NCBI GenBank assembly: GCA_021791145.1
Contig: JAJYXE010000049.1
Location: forward strand, 1 to 27,696
Length of the DNA stretch: 27,696 nucleotides
Direction: 5' to 3'
Source: Actinomycetes bacterium
Lineage (GTDB): Bacteria > Actinomycetota > Acidimicrobiia > Acidimicrobiales > RAAP-2
The position numbers were made by a program, and so were the translations under genes. Below, in pieces: positions 16,144 to 27,696 of the stretch (the stretch's first letter is position 1; each line of letters begins with the position of its first letter). The notes under the pieces were generated by a model. The model was not told the DNA's origin. It worked only from the letters and a program-made list of their open reading frames with translations, and ran no database searches.

Positions 16144-17847
16144 ATGAAGAACCCGAGCGAAGCCGCCGAGCGGCCGGGTGTGAAGCCGAGGAGCTACGAG
16201 GTCACCGACGGCCCGACGAGGGCTCCGGCGCGGGCCATGCTGCGCGCGGTCGGGATGACCGACGACGACTGGGGAAAGCCGCAGATCGGGGTCGCGTCGA
16301 GCTGGAACGAGGTCACCCCGTGCAACCTGCCGCTGGACCGCCTCGCGAAGCGGGCGAAAGACGGCGTACGTGCCGCGGGAGGGTTCCCGTTCGAGTTCGT
16401 GACCGTCGCGGTCTCCGACGGGATCTCCATGGGGCACGAAGGGATGCGGGCGTCGCTCGTCAGCCGCGAGATCATCTGCGACTCGATCGAGACGATGATG
16501 CACGCCGAGCGCTTCGACGCGCTTGTCACCTTCGCCGGTTGCGACAAGTCGCTACCCGGCATGCTCATGGCCGCCGCCCGAGTGAACCTCCCCTCCGTCT
16601 TCCTCTACGGCGGGACGATCCTTCCCGGCCATGTCGACGACCGATCGCTCGACATCGTGAGTGTGTTCGAGGCGGTCGGCGCGCATGCGGTCGACGCGCT
16701 CAGCGACGAGGAGCTGGCGCTGATCGAGCGCCACGCGTGCCCGACCGAAGGCTCGTGCGCCGGCATGTTCACGGCCAACACCATGGCGTCGGTCGCCGAG
16801 GCCCTCGGCATGTCCCTGCCCGGCAGCGCCTCGGTGCCAGCGGTCGACGGCCGGCGCGACCAGTTCGCCTACGAGTCCGGGCGCGCGGTGGTCGCGCTCT
16901 TGAGACGCGGCATCCGGCCGCGTCAGATCATGACCAAGGACTCGTTCGAGAACGCGATCGCGGTCGTGATGGCGCTCGGCGGCTCCACCAACGCCGTGCT
17001 CCACCTCATGGCGATCGCCCATGAGGCGCGGGTCGATCTGGAGCTTGAGGACTTCAACCGCGTCGCGGCTCGGGTCCCGCACCTCGCCGACACCAAGCCC
17101 CACGGCCGGTTCCACATGGTCGACATCGACCGGGTGGGCGGCGTGCCGACCGTGATGCGCGAGCTGCTCGACGCGGGCCTCCTCCACGGTGACTGCCTCA
17201 CCGTCACCGGCAAGACCGTCGCAGAGAACCTCGCCACCCTCTCCCCTCCGGGCCCGGACGGCACGGTGGTGCGGCCGCTCTCCGACCCGATCCACGCCCA
17301 GGGAGGCATCGCGGTGCTCCGCGGCTCGCTCGCGCCCGGCGGCGCCGTGGTGAAGGTCGCGGGGATCGACCAGATGACCTTCCAGGGGACGGCGCGCGTC
17401 TACGACGGCGAGCAGGCCGCGCTGGACGCGATCCTCGCCGGATCGATCGAACCCGGCACCGTGGTCGTCATCCGCTACGAAGGTCCCAAGGGGGGCCCGG
17501 GGATGCGCGAGATGCTTGCGGTCACCGGAGCGATGAAGGGGGCAGGCCGGGGGAGCGACTGCGCGCTCATTACCGACGGGAGGTTTTCGGGCGGGACGCA
17601 CGGGCTGTGCATCGGCCACGTCGCGCCCGAAGCCGTCGACGGAGGGCCGATCGCGCTCGTCGAAGACGGCGACACCGTGCGGATCGACGTCGGCGAGCAT
17701 CTTGTCGACCTTCTCGTGCCCTCCGACGAGCTGTCGCGCCGACGAGGGGTCCTGAAGCCCTTCCCTCCCCGTTACACCTCGGGCGCCCTCGCCAAGTACG
17801 CGCGGCTCGTGACGGGTGCAGACCGCGGCGCGGTCACCGAGCCGTAG
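16144..17847 (+). CDS. ilvD: Dihydroxy-acid dehydratase
   Basis: Converts dihydroxy-isovalerate and dihydroxy-methylvalerate to the 2-keto acids of valine and isoleucine synthesis. The 567-residue protein carries the three cluster cysteines C60 (VTPCN), C133 ([10 protein letters not shown]) and C205 ([14 protein letters not shown]), with K135 in the carbamylated-lysine position and the late GRFSGGTHG serine motif, so it should bind an iron-sulfur cluster and be active. ATG 16144 has AAGGAG 10 bases upstream. It follows gatB by 22 bases, and so probably shares the hydrolase-gatCAB message, while the other ilv genes begin 470 bases downstream under their own attenuator. Confidence 0.97.
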   Translation: MKNPSEAAERPGVKPRSYEVTDGPTRAPARAMLRAVGMTDDDWGKPQIGVASSWNEVTPCNLPLDRLAKRAKDGVRAAGGFPFEFVTVAVSDGISMGHEGMRASLVSREIICDSIETMMHAERFDALVTFAGCDKSLPGMLMAAARVNLPSVFLYGGTILPGHVDDRSLDIVSVFEAVGAHAVDALSDEELALIERHACPTEGSCAGMFTANTMASVAEALGMSLPGSASVPAVDGRRDQFAYESGRAVVALLRRGIRPRQIMTKDSFENAIAVVMALGGSTNAVLHLMAIAHEARVDLELEDFNRVAARVPHLADTKPHGRFHMVDIDRVGGVPTVMRELLDAGLLHGDCLTVTGKTVAENLATLSPPGPDGTVVRPLSDPIHAQGGIAVLRGSLAPGGAVVKVAGIDQMTFQGTARVYDGEQAALDAILAGSIEPGTVVVIRYEGPKGGPGMREMLAVTGAMKGAGRGSDCALITDGRFSGGTHGLCIGHVAPEAVDGGPIALVEDGDTVRIDVGEHLVDLLVPSDELSRRRGVLKPFPPRYTSGALAKYARLVTGADRGAVTEP

Positions 17848-17880
17848 GTCTCGTTGGGTAAGAGGAGTCAACCCCGCCCC

Positions 17881-17955
17881 GGTGACCCCATCCCCGGTGA
17901 GCCCATCTTCGGTGACCATTGCTCCGGTGACCCCATCTTCGGTGACCATTGCCCC
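17881..17955. repeat. Five exact-period 15-bp repeats after ilvD
   Basis: Units of GGTGACCCCATCTTC and GGTGACCATTGCCCC type alternate at 17881, 17896, 17911, 17926 and 17941 with no spacing change. They lie between ilvD and the ilvB leader region. The frame is open across them on the plus strand, but nothing suggests translation. Confidence 0.95.
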
Positions 17956-18071
17956 GGATCGCAGGCGAGCTCGACGGTCGGTCCGCCCCCAGGGTCTCGG
18001 AGGTTTGCTCAGGGCCGTGAGCGTGCACGGCTCGAGGCAGATCACGCCGTCGTGCGTGGCACCCGCAGCAT

Positions 18072-18094
18072 GTGCGCCACCCTGCCTGGCGCAC
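18072..18094 (+). promoter_or_regulatory. 8-bp stem hairpin upstream of the ilvB leader
   Basis: GTGCGCCA and TGGCGCAC pair around a 7-base loop, about 30 bases before the leader start. It could be the terminator of the ilvD message or an operator. There is no T-tract. Role not established. Confidence 0.4.
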
Positions 18095-18110
18095 GCCGCG
18101 CGACGTGTGC

Positions 18111-18116
18111 AATGAT
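18111..18116 (+). promoter_or_regulatory. Possible extended -10 box of the ilvBNC operon
   Basis: AATGAT with TGC directly before it (extended -10, TGn). Transcription would begin about 18123, a few bases before the leader ATG at 18126. No -35 recognised. Inference. Confidence 0.35.
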
Positions 18117-18125
18117 CTGCACTCG

Positions 18126-18194
18126 ATGCGTGCGTTGATGCGTTCCTCGATGTCTCCGACGGCGCTGGCGCGCGCGCTCGTACTGATTCTCTAG
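18126..18194 (+). CDS. ilv leader peptide (22 residues, ends Leu-Val-Leu-Ile-Leu)
   Basis: A short frame begins at ATG 18126 (or 18138 or 18150) and ends with CTC GTA CTG ATT CTC TAG: five branched-chain codons in a row before the stop. GTA and ATT are not the G/C-ending codons used by neighbouring genes, which would make translation more sensitive to charged tRNA(Val) and tRNA(Ile). It lies directly before GC-rich hairpins and 123 bases ahead of ilvB. This is the classic layout of transcription attenuation by ribosome stalling, known for ilvB leaders in other actinobacteria such as Corynebacterium. A strong Shine-Dalgarno is not visible, so it may be near-leaderless. Confidence 0.75.
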   Translation: MRALMRSSMSPTALARALVLIL

Positions 18195-18244
18195 GCGCGC
18201 GGCCCTCACCGCCGCGCGCCGACCGACCTCCCTTCGGGGAGGTC
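18167..18244 (+). promoter_or_regulatory. ilv attenuator: competing GC stems and a UUCG hairpin
   Basis: Bases 18194-18203 (GGCGCGCGGC) pair perfectly with 18211-18220 (GCCGCGCGCC) around a 7-base loop; the first arm begins at the last base of the leader stop codon. The same eight bases GGCGCGCG occur earlier at 18167-18174, within leader codons, and could pair with the 18213-18220 arm instead, or through the self-complementary GCGCGC with the 18195-18200 arm. A second hairpin follows: GACCTCCC (18225-18232), loop TTCG, GGGAGGTC (18237-18244). It is stable but lacks a U-tract. A ribosome stalled on the Leu-Val-Leu-Ile-Leu codons would cover the early arms and change the fold. Which hairpin stops transcription is not certain. 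Confidence 0.7.
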
Positions 18245-18317
18245 GTTCCAATTCCCGCCCGCCTCGTCAATTGCAATCCGTAGAAGCATCCGTCGATCTG
18301 CCGTAGAAGGGACTCCA

Positions 18318-20090
18318 ATGCAGCTCACCGGAGCGCAAGCACTGATCAAGAGCCTCGAGACGCAGGGAGTTGAGGTCATGTTCGGCCTGCCGGGGGGCGC
18401 GATCCTCCCCGTGTACGACCCGATCCTCTCCTCGTCGATCCGCCATGTGCTCGTCCGCCACGAGCAGGGCGCGGGGCACATGGCCGAGGGGTACGCCATG
18501 GCGACCGGCCGGCCCGGGGTCGCGATCGTGACGAGCGGGCCAGGCGCGACGAACATCGTCACGGCCCTCTCCAACGCGTACATGGACTCGACCCCACTCG
18601 TCGTGATCACGGGACAGGTGCCGACCGCCGCGATCGGCACCGACGCCTTCCAGGAGTGCGACATCACCGGTGTCACCATGGGGATCACCAAGCACAACTG
18701 GCTGGTCAAGTCGGCGCAGGAGATCCCCCAGGTCGTGGCGTCGGCATTCCATCTCGCGACGACGGGCCGGCCCGGGCCGGTGCTCGTCGACGTCCCCAAG
18801 GACGTGTCCAACGCCACGATGGAGTGGTACTGGCCAGACCGGCTCGACCTTCCCGGTTACCGAGTACCCGGTGCTCCCGACGAGGCGGACGTCGAGCGGG
18901 CCGTCGCCCTCATGGCCGAGGCGCGCCGCCCGGTGCTCTACGTCGGTGGGGGGGTGTTGAAGGCGCGTGCCGTCGATGCGCTGGCCGAGCTGGCGGAGAT
19001 GACCGGGTTCCCGGTGGTGACCACGCTCATGGCGCGCGGCGCCTTCCCCGACTCGCACCCCCAGTGCCTGGGCATGCCGGGCATGCACGGCAACTACACG
19101 GCGGTTACCGCGATGCAGCGCTCGGATCTGCTCGTCGCGCTCGGTGCCCGTTTCGACGACCGGGTGACCGGTCGCGTGGACGCGTTCGCGCCGCACGCAA
19201 AGGTGGTCCATGTCGACATCGACGCCGCGGAGCTGCACAAGGTCCGCCGAGCCGACGTGGCCATCGCAGGGGACTGCAAGGTCGTCATCGACGCGCTGGT
19301 GCGGGTCGCCGCGCCGGTGTTCGCCGGGCACGACGCACAGCCCGGTGGGCTGTCCGGCTGGTGGGACCAGCTCCGGCGCTGGCAGCGTGAGTTCCCCCTC
19401 CACTACGAGCGCGGCGAAGGGCCGCCCATCAAGCCTCAGATGGTGATCGAGGCCCTCCGGGACTCCTCGCCGCCCGACACGATCGTCGTCTCGGGGGTCG
19501 GGCAGCACCAGATGTGGGCATCGCAGTACTGGCGTTTCGACCACCCCTACACCTGGATCAACTCGGGCGGGGCGGGCACCATGGGGTTCGCCGTGCCCGC
19601 GGCGATCGGGGCGAAGGTCGGCCACCCCGAACGCACGGTGTGGGCGATCGATGGCGACGGCTGCTTCCAGATGACCGCGCAGGAGCTGGTCACCGCCGCC
19701 GCGGAGCGCATCCCGATCAAGGTCGCGATCCTCAACAACGCGTACCTCGGGATGGTGCGGCAGTGGCAGGAGATGTTCTACGGGGAGCGCTACTCCGAGG
19801 TGTACCTCTCTCCGGACCTGCCGGACTACGTGAAGTGGGCGGAGGCCATGGGGTGTGTGGGCACTCGCGCGGAGAGCCCCGAAGAGGTCGCGCCCGCGGT
19901 CGAAAAGGCGAACGCGGTCGACGACCGGCCGGTCGTGGTGGACTTCCGCACGGACGCGTTCGAGAAGGTGTTCCCGATGGTCCCTGCGGGCGCCTCCAAC
20001 GACGACATCGTCCTCCATCCGGCGCACGAGGACCGGGTCGACGCCGAGCGGCTCGCGTGGGAGCGACAGGCTGTGGAGCAGAGGCGATGA
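18318..20090 (+). CDS. ilvB: Acetolactate synthase large (catalytic) subunit
   Basis: Thiamine-diphosphate enzyme that joins two pyruvates, or pyruvate and 2-oxobutyrate, as the committed step of valine, leucine and isoleucine synthesis. The 590 residues show the three-domain ThDP layout: the N-terminal pyrimidine-binding domain with E49 ([14 protein letters not shown]) and TSGPGATN; the central FAD-binding domain with [13 protein letters not shown] GMPGMHGNY and [10 protein letters not shown]; and the C-terminal pyrophosphate domain with [12 protein letters not shown] and [16 protein letters not shown] 18318 has AGAAGGGA upstream. The gene is preceded by the leader-peptide attenuator and its TGA overlaps the ilvN ATG, fitting 1:1 production of the two subunits. 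Confidence 0.97.
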   Translation: MQLTGAQALIKSLETQGVEVMFGLPGGAILPVYDPILSSSIRHVLVRHEQGAGHMAEGYAMATGRPGVAIVTSGPGATNIVTALSNAYMDSTPLVVITGQVPTAAIGTDAFQECDITGVTMGITKHNWLVKSAQEIPQVVASAFHLATTGRPGPVLVDVPKDVSNATMEWYWPDRLDLPGYRVPGAPDEADVERAVALMAEARRPVLYVGGGVLKARAVDALAELAEMTGFPVVTTLMARGAFPDSHPQCLGMPGMHGNYTAVTAMQRSDLLVALGARFDDRVTGRVDAFAPHAKVVHVDIDAAELHKVRRADVAIAGDCKVVIDALVRVAAPVFAGHDAQPGGLSGWWDQLRRWQREFPLHYERGEGPPIKPQMVIEALRDSSPPDTIVVSGVGQHQMWASQYWRFDHPYTWINSGGAGTMGFAVPAAIGAKVGHPERTVWAIDGDGCFQMTAQELVTAAAERIPIKVAILNNAYLGMVRQWQEMFYGERYSEVYLSPDLPDYVKWAEAMGCVGTRAESPEEVAPAVEKANAVDDRPVVVDFRTDAFEKVFPMVPAGASNDDIVLHPAHEDRVDAERLAWERQAVEQRR

Positions 20091-20659
20091 GCACCCAGGA
20101 CACGAGCACGGCAACGGTGCAGGGTGATCGGCATCACATCCTCACCGTGCTCGTTGAGAACAAAGCGGGCGTGCTCGCTCGGGTGGCCGGGCTCTTCTCG
20201 CGTCGCGGCTACAACATCTTCTCCCTCGCGGTCGCGCCGACCGACGACGACCGCTTCAGCCGCATCACGGTCGTCGTCGACGTGGAGTCGGCGCCGCTCG
20301 AGCAGATCATCAACCAGCTTGACAAGCTCATCAACGTCGTCGCAATCTCCGAGCTCGCTCCCGCGTCCGCCGTCCAGCGCGAGCTGCTCCTCGCCACGGT
20401 GGTCGCCACGCCGTCGGAGCGCTCTCAAGTGATCCAGCTTGTCGGGGTCTTCGGCGGAGAGGTCGTCGACGTGGGCGCCGACCGCCTCAGCGTGATGCTC
20501 GCGGGCCCCCCCGACAAGCTCGACGGGTTCGAGGCGTTGCTCGAGACCTACGAGGTGCTGGACCTCCAGCGGACCGGACGGGTCGCCCTCCCCAAGATCG
20601 ACGTGCCGCTGCCCGCGCGCCGGCGGCTCGCCTCGGTCAGTTCCGACACGGCCCGCTGA
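20087..20659 (+). CDS. ilvN: Acetolactate synthase small (regulatory) subunit
   Basis: Regulatory partner of IlvB that gives end-product feedback inhibition, usually by valine. The 190-residue protein has an N-terminal ACT domain (about 17-92; [29 protein letters not shown] with the Gly-rich valine-binding turn) followed by the second, ALS_ss_C type domain ([12 protein letters not shown]-like [40 protein letters not shown]). The full-length two-domain form matches the enzyme of most bacteria. Start ATG 20087 overlaps the ilvB stop. A 181-bp gap filled mostly by a repeat separates it from ilvC. Confidence 0.96.
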   Translation: MSTQDTSTATVQGDRHHILTVLVENKAGVLARVAGLFSRRGYNIFSLAVAPTDDDRFSRITVVVDVESAPLEQIINQLDKLINVVAISELAPASAVQRELLLATVVATPSERSQVIQLVGVFGGEVVDVGADRLSVMLAGPPDKLDGFEALLETYEVLDLQRTGRVALPKIDVPLPARRRLASVSSDTAR

Positions 20660-20695
20660 CGGCAAGGCTGGTCTGCCGCAGCCATTGGACGATCC

Positions 20696-20813
20696 AACCA
20701 CGACGATCCGAACCACGACGATCCGAACCACGACGATCCAAACCACGACGATCCGAACCACGACGACCCAACCACGACGATCCAAACCACGACGACCCAA
20801 CCACGACGATCCG
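20696..20813. repeat. Eight 14/15-bp tandem repeats between ilvN and ilvC
   Basis: Eight units of AACCACGACGATCCG (15 bp; two copies are 14 bp, AACCACGACGACCC). They end 27 bases before the ilvC start and just before its Shine-Dalgarno. The two 14-bp copies would shift any reading frame, which argues that the array is not coding. No self-complementarity is evident. Confidence 0.95.
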
Positions 20814-20840
20814 AACCAAGCCGAAAGGAGCGCCTCTTCG

Positions 20841-21866
<1,026 letters not shown>

Positions 21867-22133
21867 GGCGGCCGGGCCAGCGGGGCGGCCGAGCGGCCCG
21901 GCCAGCCAGGGCGGGCGGCCGAGGCGGCCGGCCAGCCAGCCAAGACAAGGGCAGCATCGCCTCCCCGACCGGGAAAGGACGCTGCCGCCCGGGCCGGCCG
22001 GCGCCAGTGCCGCTTCTGAGCGGAGCCGAGCCGCCAAGCCGCGAGGCGCCGCGTCGAGCCCCGCTCTCTCGAATGTCCCGGAGGGGGAGTCCCAGATGGG
22101 GTTCGGCCATGATCAAACTGCGCTTCGATCCCG
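21867..22133. other. Non-coding GC-rich gap between convergent ilvC and the YihY-type gene
   Basis: The 311-bp gap 21867-22177 holds degenerate GGCGGCCGGGCCAGC-like units (about 21870-21955) and then unremarkable sequence. The many GGCC/GGCCGG boxes could fold strongly and might serve as a bidirectional terminator for the two convergent genes. No gene is supported. Confidence 0.5.
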
Positions 22134-22173
22134 CCATCCCGCCATCCCGCCATCCCGCCATCCCGCCATCCCG
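22134..22173. repeat. Five perfect CCATCCCG 8-bp repeats
   Basis: CCATCCCG x5, preceded by one imperfect copy, four bases beyond the stop codon of the minus-strand YihY-type gene. The unit length of 8 is not a multiple of three, consistent with a non-coding position. Confidence 0.95.
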
Positions 22174-22177
22174 CCGG

Positions 22178-23248
22178 TCATCCCTCCCAACTGCCGGGGC
22201 TCGCCCGGTCGTCGGGGACCCGGCGCTCGGTGCCCACGAGGTCCGGATCGAGCTGGCGCCCGGCCGCCAGGTACTCGGCCTGGGACATGGGGCGCCCGCG
22301 CACGCGCGTGATCACCTCCTGCTCCGGACGGCGCTGGTTCTTGATGGCCTGGAGCGCGACTGTGCGCTGGTCCGCCTCGGTGAGCGGAGGCTGCACCATC
22401 CCGCGCGGCCACAATCTCCGCGCGATCACGGTGTTGAGCTCGGCGGCGTAGATCGTCACCTCCGAGCCGATGTAGAGCCACGCGAGCAGGCCGAGCACGA
22501 TGCCGAACATCCCGTACACCGCATTGTCGTCACGGAGGTAGTGGCCCACGACGTAACCCCCCGCCGCTTGCAGCACCGTCCACGTCACCCCGCCGAAGGC
22601 CGCACCGGGCAGGAGCTGGCGCGTCCCGACCTGCTTGGGGGTCAGCACCCTGAACGCGACGGCGTAGAGCCCGACGTTCACCACGCCGGCGGCGACCTCG
22701 GCGGCGACTCCCAACCAGAAGTCGTGCTTTCCGAAGGTCCCGAAGCTCGCGAGGAAGGTGGTCACGAGCACCCCGACACCGAGCACGGCGAGGAAGAGCA
22801 GGCTCCGCGCCATCCTGGAGACGTAATTGGGCCGGACCGCGCCGGGGATGCTCCACACCTGCGCCATGGCGTACAAGCCGGTGCCGGCCAGGCCCGTCGC
22901 GCCGTAGGCGAGGCCGAGGAGCCCGACGGCGAGCCCGAACGCCGAATTGCGGCGCATCACGTGGATGTTCTTGGCGAGCTCCCTGCCGACGATGGGGAAC
23001 TCCCCGAAGGCGGAGTGCAGCACCGCGTGGCGCGCCGAGGGCTGCCCGGACAGCACGAGGGCGAGAACGGTCTCGAGCAGGAGGAGGAGCGGGAAGATCG
23101 TGGTGAAGAGCGCGTAGGTCAGCTGGACGGCGAGCGAACCGGCGTTGTCGTTGCCGAACTTCTTGACCACGCTGAAGACGAACCCCGGTACCCGGTGGGA
23201 CTGCTGGAAGGCGTCGACTTGCCGGATGGCTCGCTCCAACGGGTTCAT
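22178..23248 (-). CDS. YihY/virulence factor BrkB family membrane protein
   Basis: Integral membrane protein of 356 residues with about six hydrophobic segments between residues 40 and 280. Family marks include the early LTYALFTTIFPLLLLL helix, the central long helix pairs, and the QVGTRQLLPGAAFGGVTWTVLQAAGGYVVGHYL and YGMFGIVLGLLAWLYIGSEVTIYAAELN blocks typical of YihY proteins. Biochemical function of the family is not established. ATG 23248 is preferred to the in-frame GTG 23275 because GGAG lies 8 bases before it. The C-terminal 80 residues are polar and probably cytoplasmic. It follows serC by 48 bases on the same strand, so the two may be co-transcribed. Confidence 0.9.
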   Translation of the reverse strand: MNPLERAIRQVDAFQQSHRVPGFVFSVVKKFGNDNAGSLAVQLTYALFTTIFPLLLLLETVLALVLSGQPSARHAVLHSAFGEFPIVGRELAKNIHVMRRNSAFGLAVGLLGLAYGATGLAGTGLYAMAQVWSIPGAVRPNYVSRMARSLLFLAVLGVGVLVTTFLASFGTFGKHDFWLGVAAEVAAGVVNVGLYAVAFRVLTPKQVGTRQLLPGAAFGGVTWTVLQAAGGYVVGHYLRDDNAVYGMFGIVLGLLAWLYIGSEVTIYAAELNTVIARRLWPRGMVQPPLTEADQRTVALQAIKNQRRPEQEVITRVRGRPMSQAEYLAAGRQLDPDLVGTERRVPDDRASPGSWEG

Positions 23249-23296
23249 CTGCGTCGCTCCACGGCGTCGATCCACGTCGTCCGGTGCGTCGGGCCG

Positions 23297-25672
<2,376 letters not shown>

Positions 25673-25674
25673 CC

Positions 25675-27252
25675 GTGGCTCGTGTCCTCGTCACCGAGAA
25701 GATCGCCGACCGCGGCCTCGAGCTCCTGGCAGACGCAGGGCACGACGTCGAGGTGCAAGAGGGGTTGAGCCCCGGGCAGCTCCTCCAGGCCGTCGCGGGG
25801 GCCCACGCCCTCGTCGTCCGCTCCGCCACCAAGGTCAGTGCGGAGGTGCTCGCAGCAGGCAGGGAGCTGGTCGTCGTCGGCCGTGCAGGTGTGGGCCTCG
25901 ACAACGTCGACGTCGAGGCTGCCACCGATCGCGGAGTGATGGTCGTGAACGCCCCGACGTCGAACATCCTCTCGGTCGCCGAGCAGGCGATGGGGCTGCT
26001 CTTGGCCCAGGCGCGCAACATCCCCCAGGCCCACGCTGCGTTGGTCGCCGGCAGGTGGGAGCGCTCACGCTGGGAGGGCATCGAGCTCTACGACAAGGTG
26101 CTCGGCATCGTCGGGCTGGGGCGAGCCGGGTCGTCGGTCGCCCAGCGCGCGGCGGCCTTCGGGATGCGGCTCATCGGCTACGACCCGTACATCTCGACGG
26201 AGCGAGCTCGGGCGTTCGGCGTGGAGCTGCGCTCGCTGGAGGAGCTGTTCGCCGAGGCGGACTTCGTCTCCATCCACGTGCCCAAGACGGCCGAGACGAC
26301 CGGCCTCGTCGGCCGGGAGCTCTTGGGAAAGGCGAGGCGCGGCATCAGGATCGTCAACACCTCGCGCGGGGGGATCGTGGACGAGGACGCCCTCTACGAC
26401 GCGATCCGGGCAGGTGTTGTGGGGGGCGCAGCGCTGGACGTCTTCGCGACGGAGCCGCCGGGACCGTCCCCGCTGCTCCAGCTCGACAACGTGGTGGTGA
26501 CGCCCCACCTCGGTGCTTCCACCGAGGAGGCGCAGGACAAGGCCGGGGTCGCGATCGCCGAGCAGGTGCTGCTCGCGCTCGCCGGGGACTTCGTCCCGTT
26601 CGCCGTGAACCTCGCCGCCTCCGAGGTGTCCGACGCGGTGCGCCCGTTCATGCAGGTCGCCGAGCAGCTCGGGAGGTTCTTCGCGTGCCTGCACGAGCGC
26701 CTGCCCGATCGCCTCGAGGTCGAGTACCGCGGAGAGCTGGCGGGTCATGCGACGGGCATCCTCACGCTCTGTGCGCTGAAGGGCCTCTTCGGCTCGACGG
26801 CGGAGGAGCCGGTCTCCTACGTGAACGCGCCCCAGGTCGCCGAGCGGCGCGGCCTTTCCGTCGAGACCATCTCTGCCGCCTCGTCGCCGTTCTTCAAGAG
26901 CCTTGTCACCCTGCGGTCGGGCACCCACGCGGTCGCCGGCACGCTCGCGGGCGCAGGTGTGCGCCCCGAGCCGCGCATCGTGATGGTCGACGACCACACC
27001 CTCGAGGTGCCGCCCGCCGACCACATGCTCGTCGTGCACAACGACGACCGCCCCGGGATGATCGGCGTGGTCGGGATGGCGCTGGGGATCGCGGGGATCT
27101 CCATCTCCTCGATGGCGGTCGGGCCGAGCGCGGACGGTCACAGCGCGCTCATGGTGCTCTCGACCTCCGAGCCGGTGCCCCAGGACCTCGTCGAGCACCT
27201 CCGCGGGGGCGACGGCATCTTCGGGATCCACGCGGTGAGCCTCGCGTCCTGA
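25675..27252 (+). CDS. serA: D-3-phosphoglycerate dehydrogenase, long type with ASB and ACT domains
   Basis: Oxidises 3-phosphoglycerate, the first step of serine synthesis. The 525 residues are arranged as in the mycobacterial enzyme: a D-2-hydroxyacid dehydrogenase core (1-315) with NAD motif GLGRAG at 147-152 and catalytic R231, E260 and H278; an intervening allosteric-substrate-binding domain (about 318-450); and a C-terminal ACT domain (about 452-525; [30 protein letters not shown]) that normally senses serine. GTG 25675 begins the family motif [16 protein letters not shown] and lies 2 bases after the aminotransferase stop, so translation is probably coupled. No strong Shine-Dalgarno is seen. 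Confidence 0.97.
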   Translation: MARVLVTEKIADRGLELLADAGHDVEVQEGLSPGQLLQAVAGAHALVVRSATKVSAEVLAAGRELVVVGRAGVGLDNVDVEAATDRGVMVVNAPTSNILSVAEQAMGLLLAQARNIPQAHAALVAGRWERSRWEGIELYDKVLGIVGLGRAGSSVAQRAAAFGMRLIGYDPYISTERARAFGVELRSLEELFAEADFVSIHVPKTAETTGLVGRELLGKARRGIRIVNTSRGGIVDEDALYDAIRAGVVGGAALDVFATEPPGPSPLLQLDNVVVTPHLGASTEEAQDKAGVAIAEQVLLALAGDFVPFAVNLAASEVSDAVRPFMQVAEQLGRFFACLHERLPDRLEVEYRGELAGHATGILTLCALKGLFGSTAEEPVSYVNAPQVAERRGLSVETISAASSPFFKSLVTLRSGTHAVAGTLAGAGVRPEPRIVMVDDHTLEVPPADHMLVVHNDDRPGMIGVVGMALGIAGISISSMAVGPSADGHSALMVLSTSEPVPQDLVEHLRGGDGIFGIHAVSLAS

Positions 27253-27284
27253 GCGCCGGCTGCCCACCACACCCTGACGCCCTC

Positions 27285-27318
27285 ACGCCGGCCACGCCCC
27301 CACGCCGGCCACGCCCCC
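27285..27318. repeat. 17-bp tandem duplication downstream of serA
   Basis: ACGCCGGCCACGCCCCC occurs twice in direct succession, followed by a third partial copy. It begins about 30 bases after the serA stop. Confidence 0.92.
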
Positions 27319-27326
27319 ACGCTCCC

Positions 27327-27342
27327 TCGACCTGCAGGTCGA
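27327..27342. repeat. Perfect 16-bp palindrome TCGACCTGCAGGTCGA
   Basis: Perfectly self-complementary and 75 bases after serA. It could be an operator for a downstream gene or part of a terminator. Its true role is unknown. Confidence 0.6.
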
Positions 27343-27420
27343 AACTCCCGCCGGCCGCGGGCCGCCGGCCGCCGGTCGCCGGCCGCCGGCACGCAACGCC
27401 CTTCGGCGTCCGGGACGCCA
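27343..27420 (+). terminator. Possible terminator region after serA
   Basis: Repeated, self-complementary GCCGGCCGCCGG blocks (27350-27390) are followed by GGCGTCCGGGACGCC (27405-27419), a hairpin of 7 pairs around one base. There is no T-tract, only AACGAATCGTTTG. A strong RNA fold here is likely; termination is inferred. Confidence 0.35.
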
Positions 27421-27696
27421 ACGAATCGTTTGCGCCGTGGCGGCTCCCCTGACTCGTGCGGGAAGGCGACGGGAAGGCGCGGCGCGGCGCGAGGGGCGCT
27501 GGGCTGTGGGCTACGGGTGGGTGGGGGTTATCGCCGGCGGCGACAGGTGGGGTTTGCGGGTGGGGGCTATCGCCGGGAGCTACGGCGGGTCGGCCGTGGA
27601 CATCTCCGGCGCGGACGGGTGCGCCTCGGGTGGCCCCGATGCGGTGCTCCCTGATGCGGGGGCGGGCCGTCTCGGTGGCCCCGGACGCCGTGCCTT
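27421..27696 (+). other. Unassigned right-end sequence, one frame open to the edge
   Basis: From GTG 27506 or GTG 27521 a plus-strand frame runs to the edge (VGVIAGGDRWG...). It contains an internal near-repeat (GTGGGGGTTATCGCCGG at 27521, GTGGGGGCTATCGCCGG at 27560). Its third positions are mostly G/C, but no family is recognised. Actinobacteria often have leuB after serA, yet these residues do not give a convincing LeuB N-terminus. May be a gene start or non-coding repeat. Confidence 0.2.

Noticed and set aside
18050..18317. T-box riboswitch upstream of ilvB
   Set aside because: No conserved T-box sequence or specifier stem was seen; a leader peptide rich in branched-chain codons explains the region better.
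20696..20813. CRISPR array
   Set aside because: Units are contiguous with no unique spacers; the same holds for every other array in the window.
20685..20840. N-terminal extension of IlvC through the 15-bp repeats
   Set aside because: The KARI family begins at [11 protein letters not shown], which has AAAGGAG at good spacing; the extension would be Thr/Arg repeat only.
27327..27342. Cloning-vector polylinker contamination (SalI/PstI-like palindrome)
   Set aside because: The flanking bases do not match a polylinker, and the surrounding sequence has the same GC-rich character as the rest.
27506..27696. Start of leuB
   Set aside because: leuB often follows serA in actinobacteria and the frame reads GVIAGG, but the next residues lack the GDGIGPE motif and other LeuB features.

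Overview
This window comes from the chromosome of a very GC-rich bacterium, most likely an actinobacterium. SerC and the 525-residue SerA are of the mycobacterial type, GTG starts are frequent, and several genes have a -10-like box 6-7 bases ahead of the start codon with no Shine-Dalgarno site, as in leaderless transcription. A lineage near Acidimicrobiia is possible, but the sequence does not prove it.

Layout. (1) 1-2883, minus strand: a membrane-anchored GGDEF-EAL cyclic-di-GMP protein cut by the left edge. (2) 3073-7628: sbcD-sbcC, the Mre11/Rad50-like nuclease pair. (3) 7729-9177: a complete IS4-family insertion sequence with 18-bp inverted ends and a perfect 10-bp target duplication. It has replaced the last codons of a minus-strand EamA/RhtA-type transporter (9084-10109). 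(4) 10325-11639: an SDR oxidoreductase converging on an SCP-2 lipid-binding protein. (5) 11901-17847: an alpha/beta hydrolase, gatC, gatA and gatB, all joined by 4-base ATGA overlaps, then ilvD. (6) 18126-21866: a branched-chain amino acid attenuator with a leader peptide ending Leu-Val-Leu-Ile-Leu, then ilvB, ilvN and ilvC. (7) 22178-24436, minus strand: serC, then a YihY/BrkB-type membrane protein. (8) 24446-27252: a class I aminotransferase and serA. The last 444 bases hold repeats and palindromes but no gene I can defend.

Functionally, much of the window is amino-acid supply. IlvBN, IlvC and IlvD are the common enzymes of valine and isoleucine synthesis. SerA and SerC are the first two steps of serine synthesis and sit on opposite strands around a shared promoter region. 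GatCAB makes Gln-tRNA(Gln) and/or Asn-tRNA(Asn) by transamidation.

The most unusual property is the number of short tandem arrays (units of 6 to 27 bp, 2 to 8 copies). Nearly every one has its own unit sequence, and they sit at gene ends, in intergenic gaps or in protein linkers. Inside genes the units are multiples of 3 and encode low-complexity tails or inserts (SbcD, SbcC, the hydrolase, GatA, the GGDEF-EAL protein). Outside genes the units are 6, 8, 9, 14/15, 15, 17, 19 and 20 bp, often touching a start codon, stop codon or promoter.
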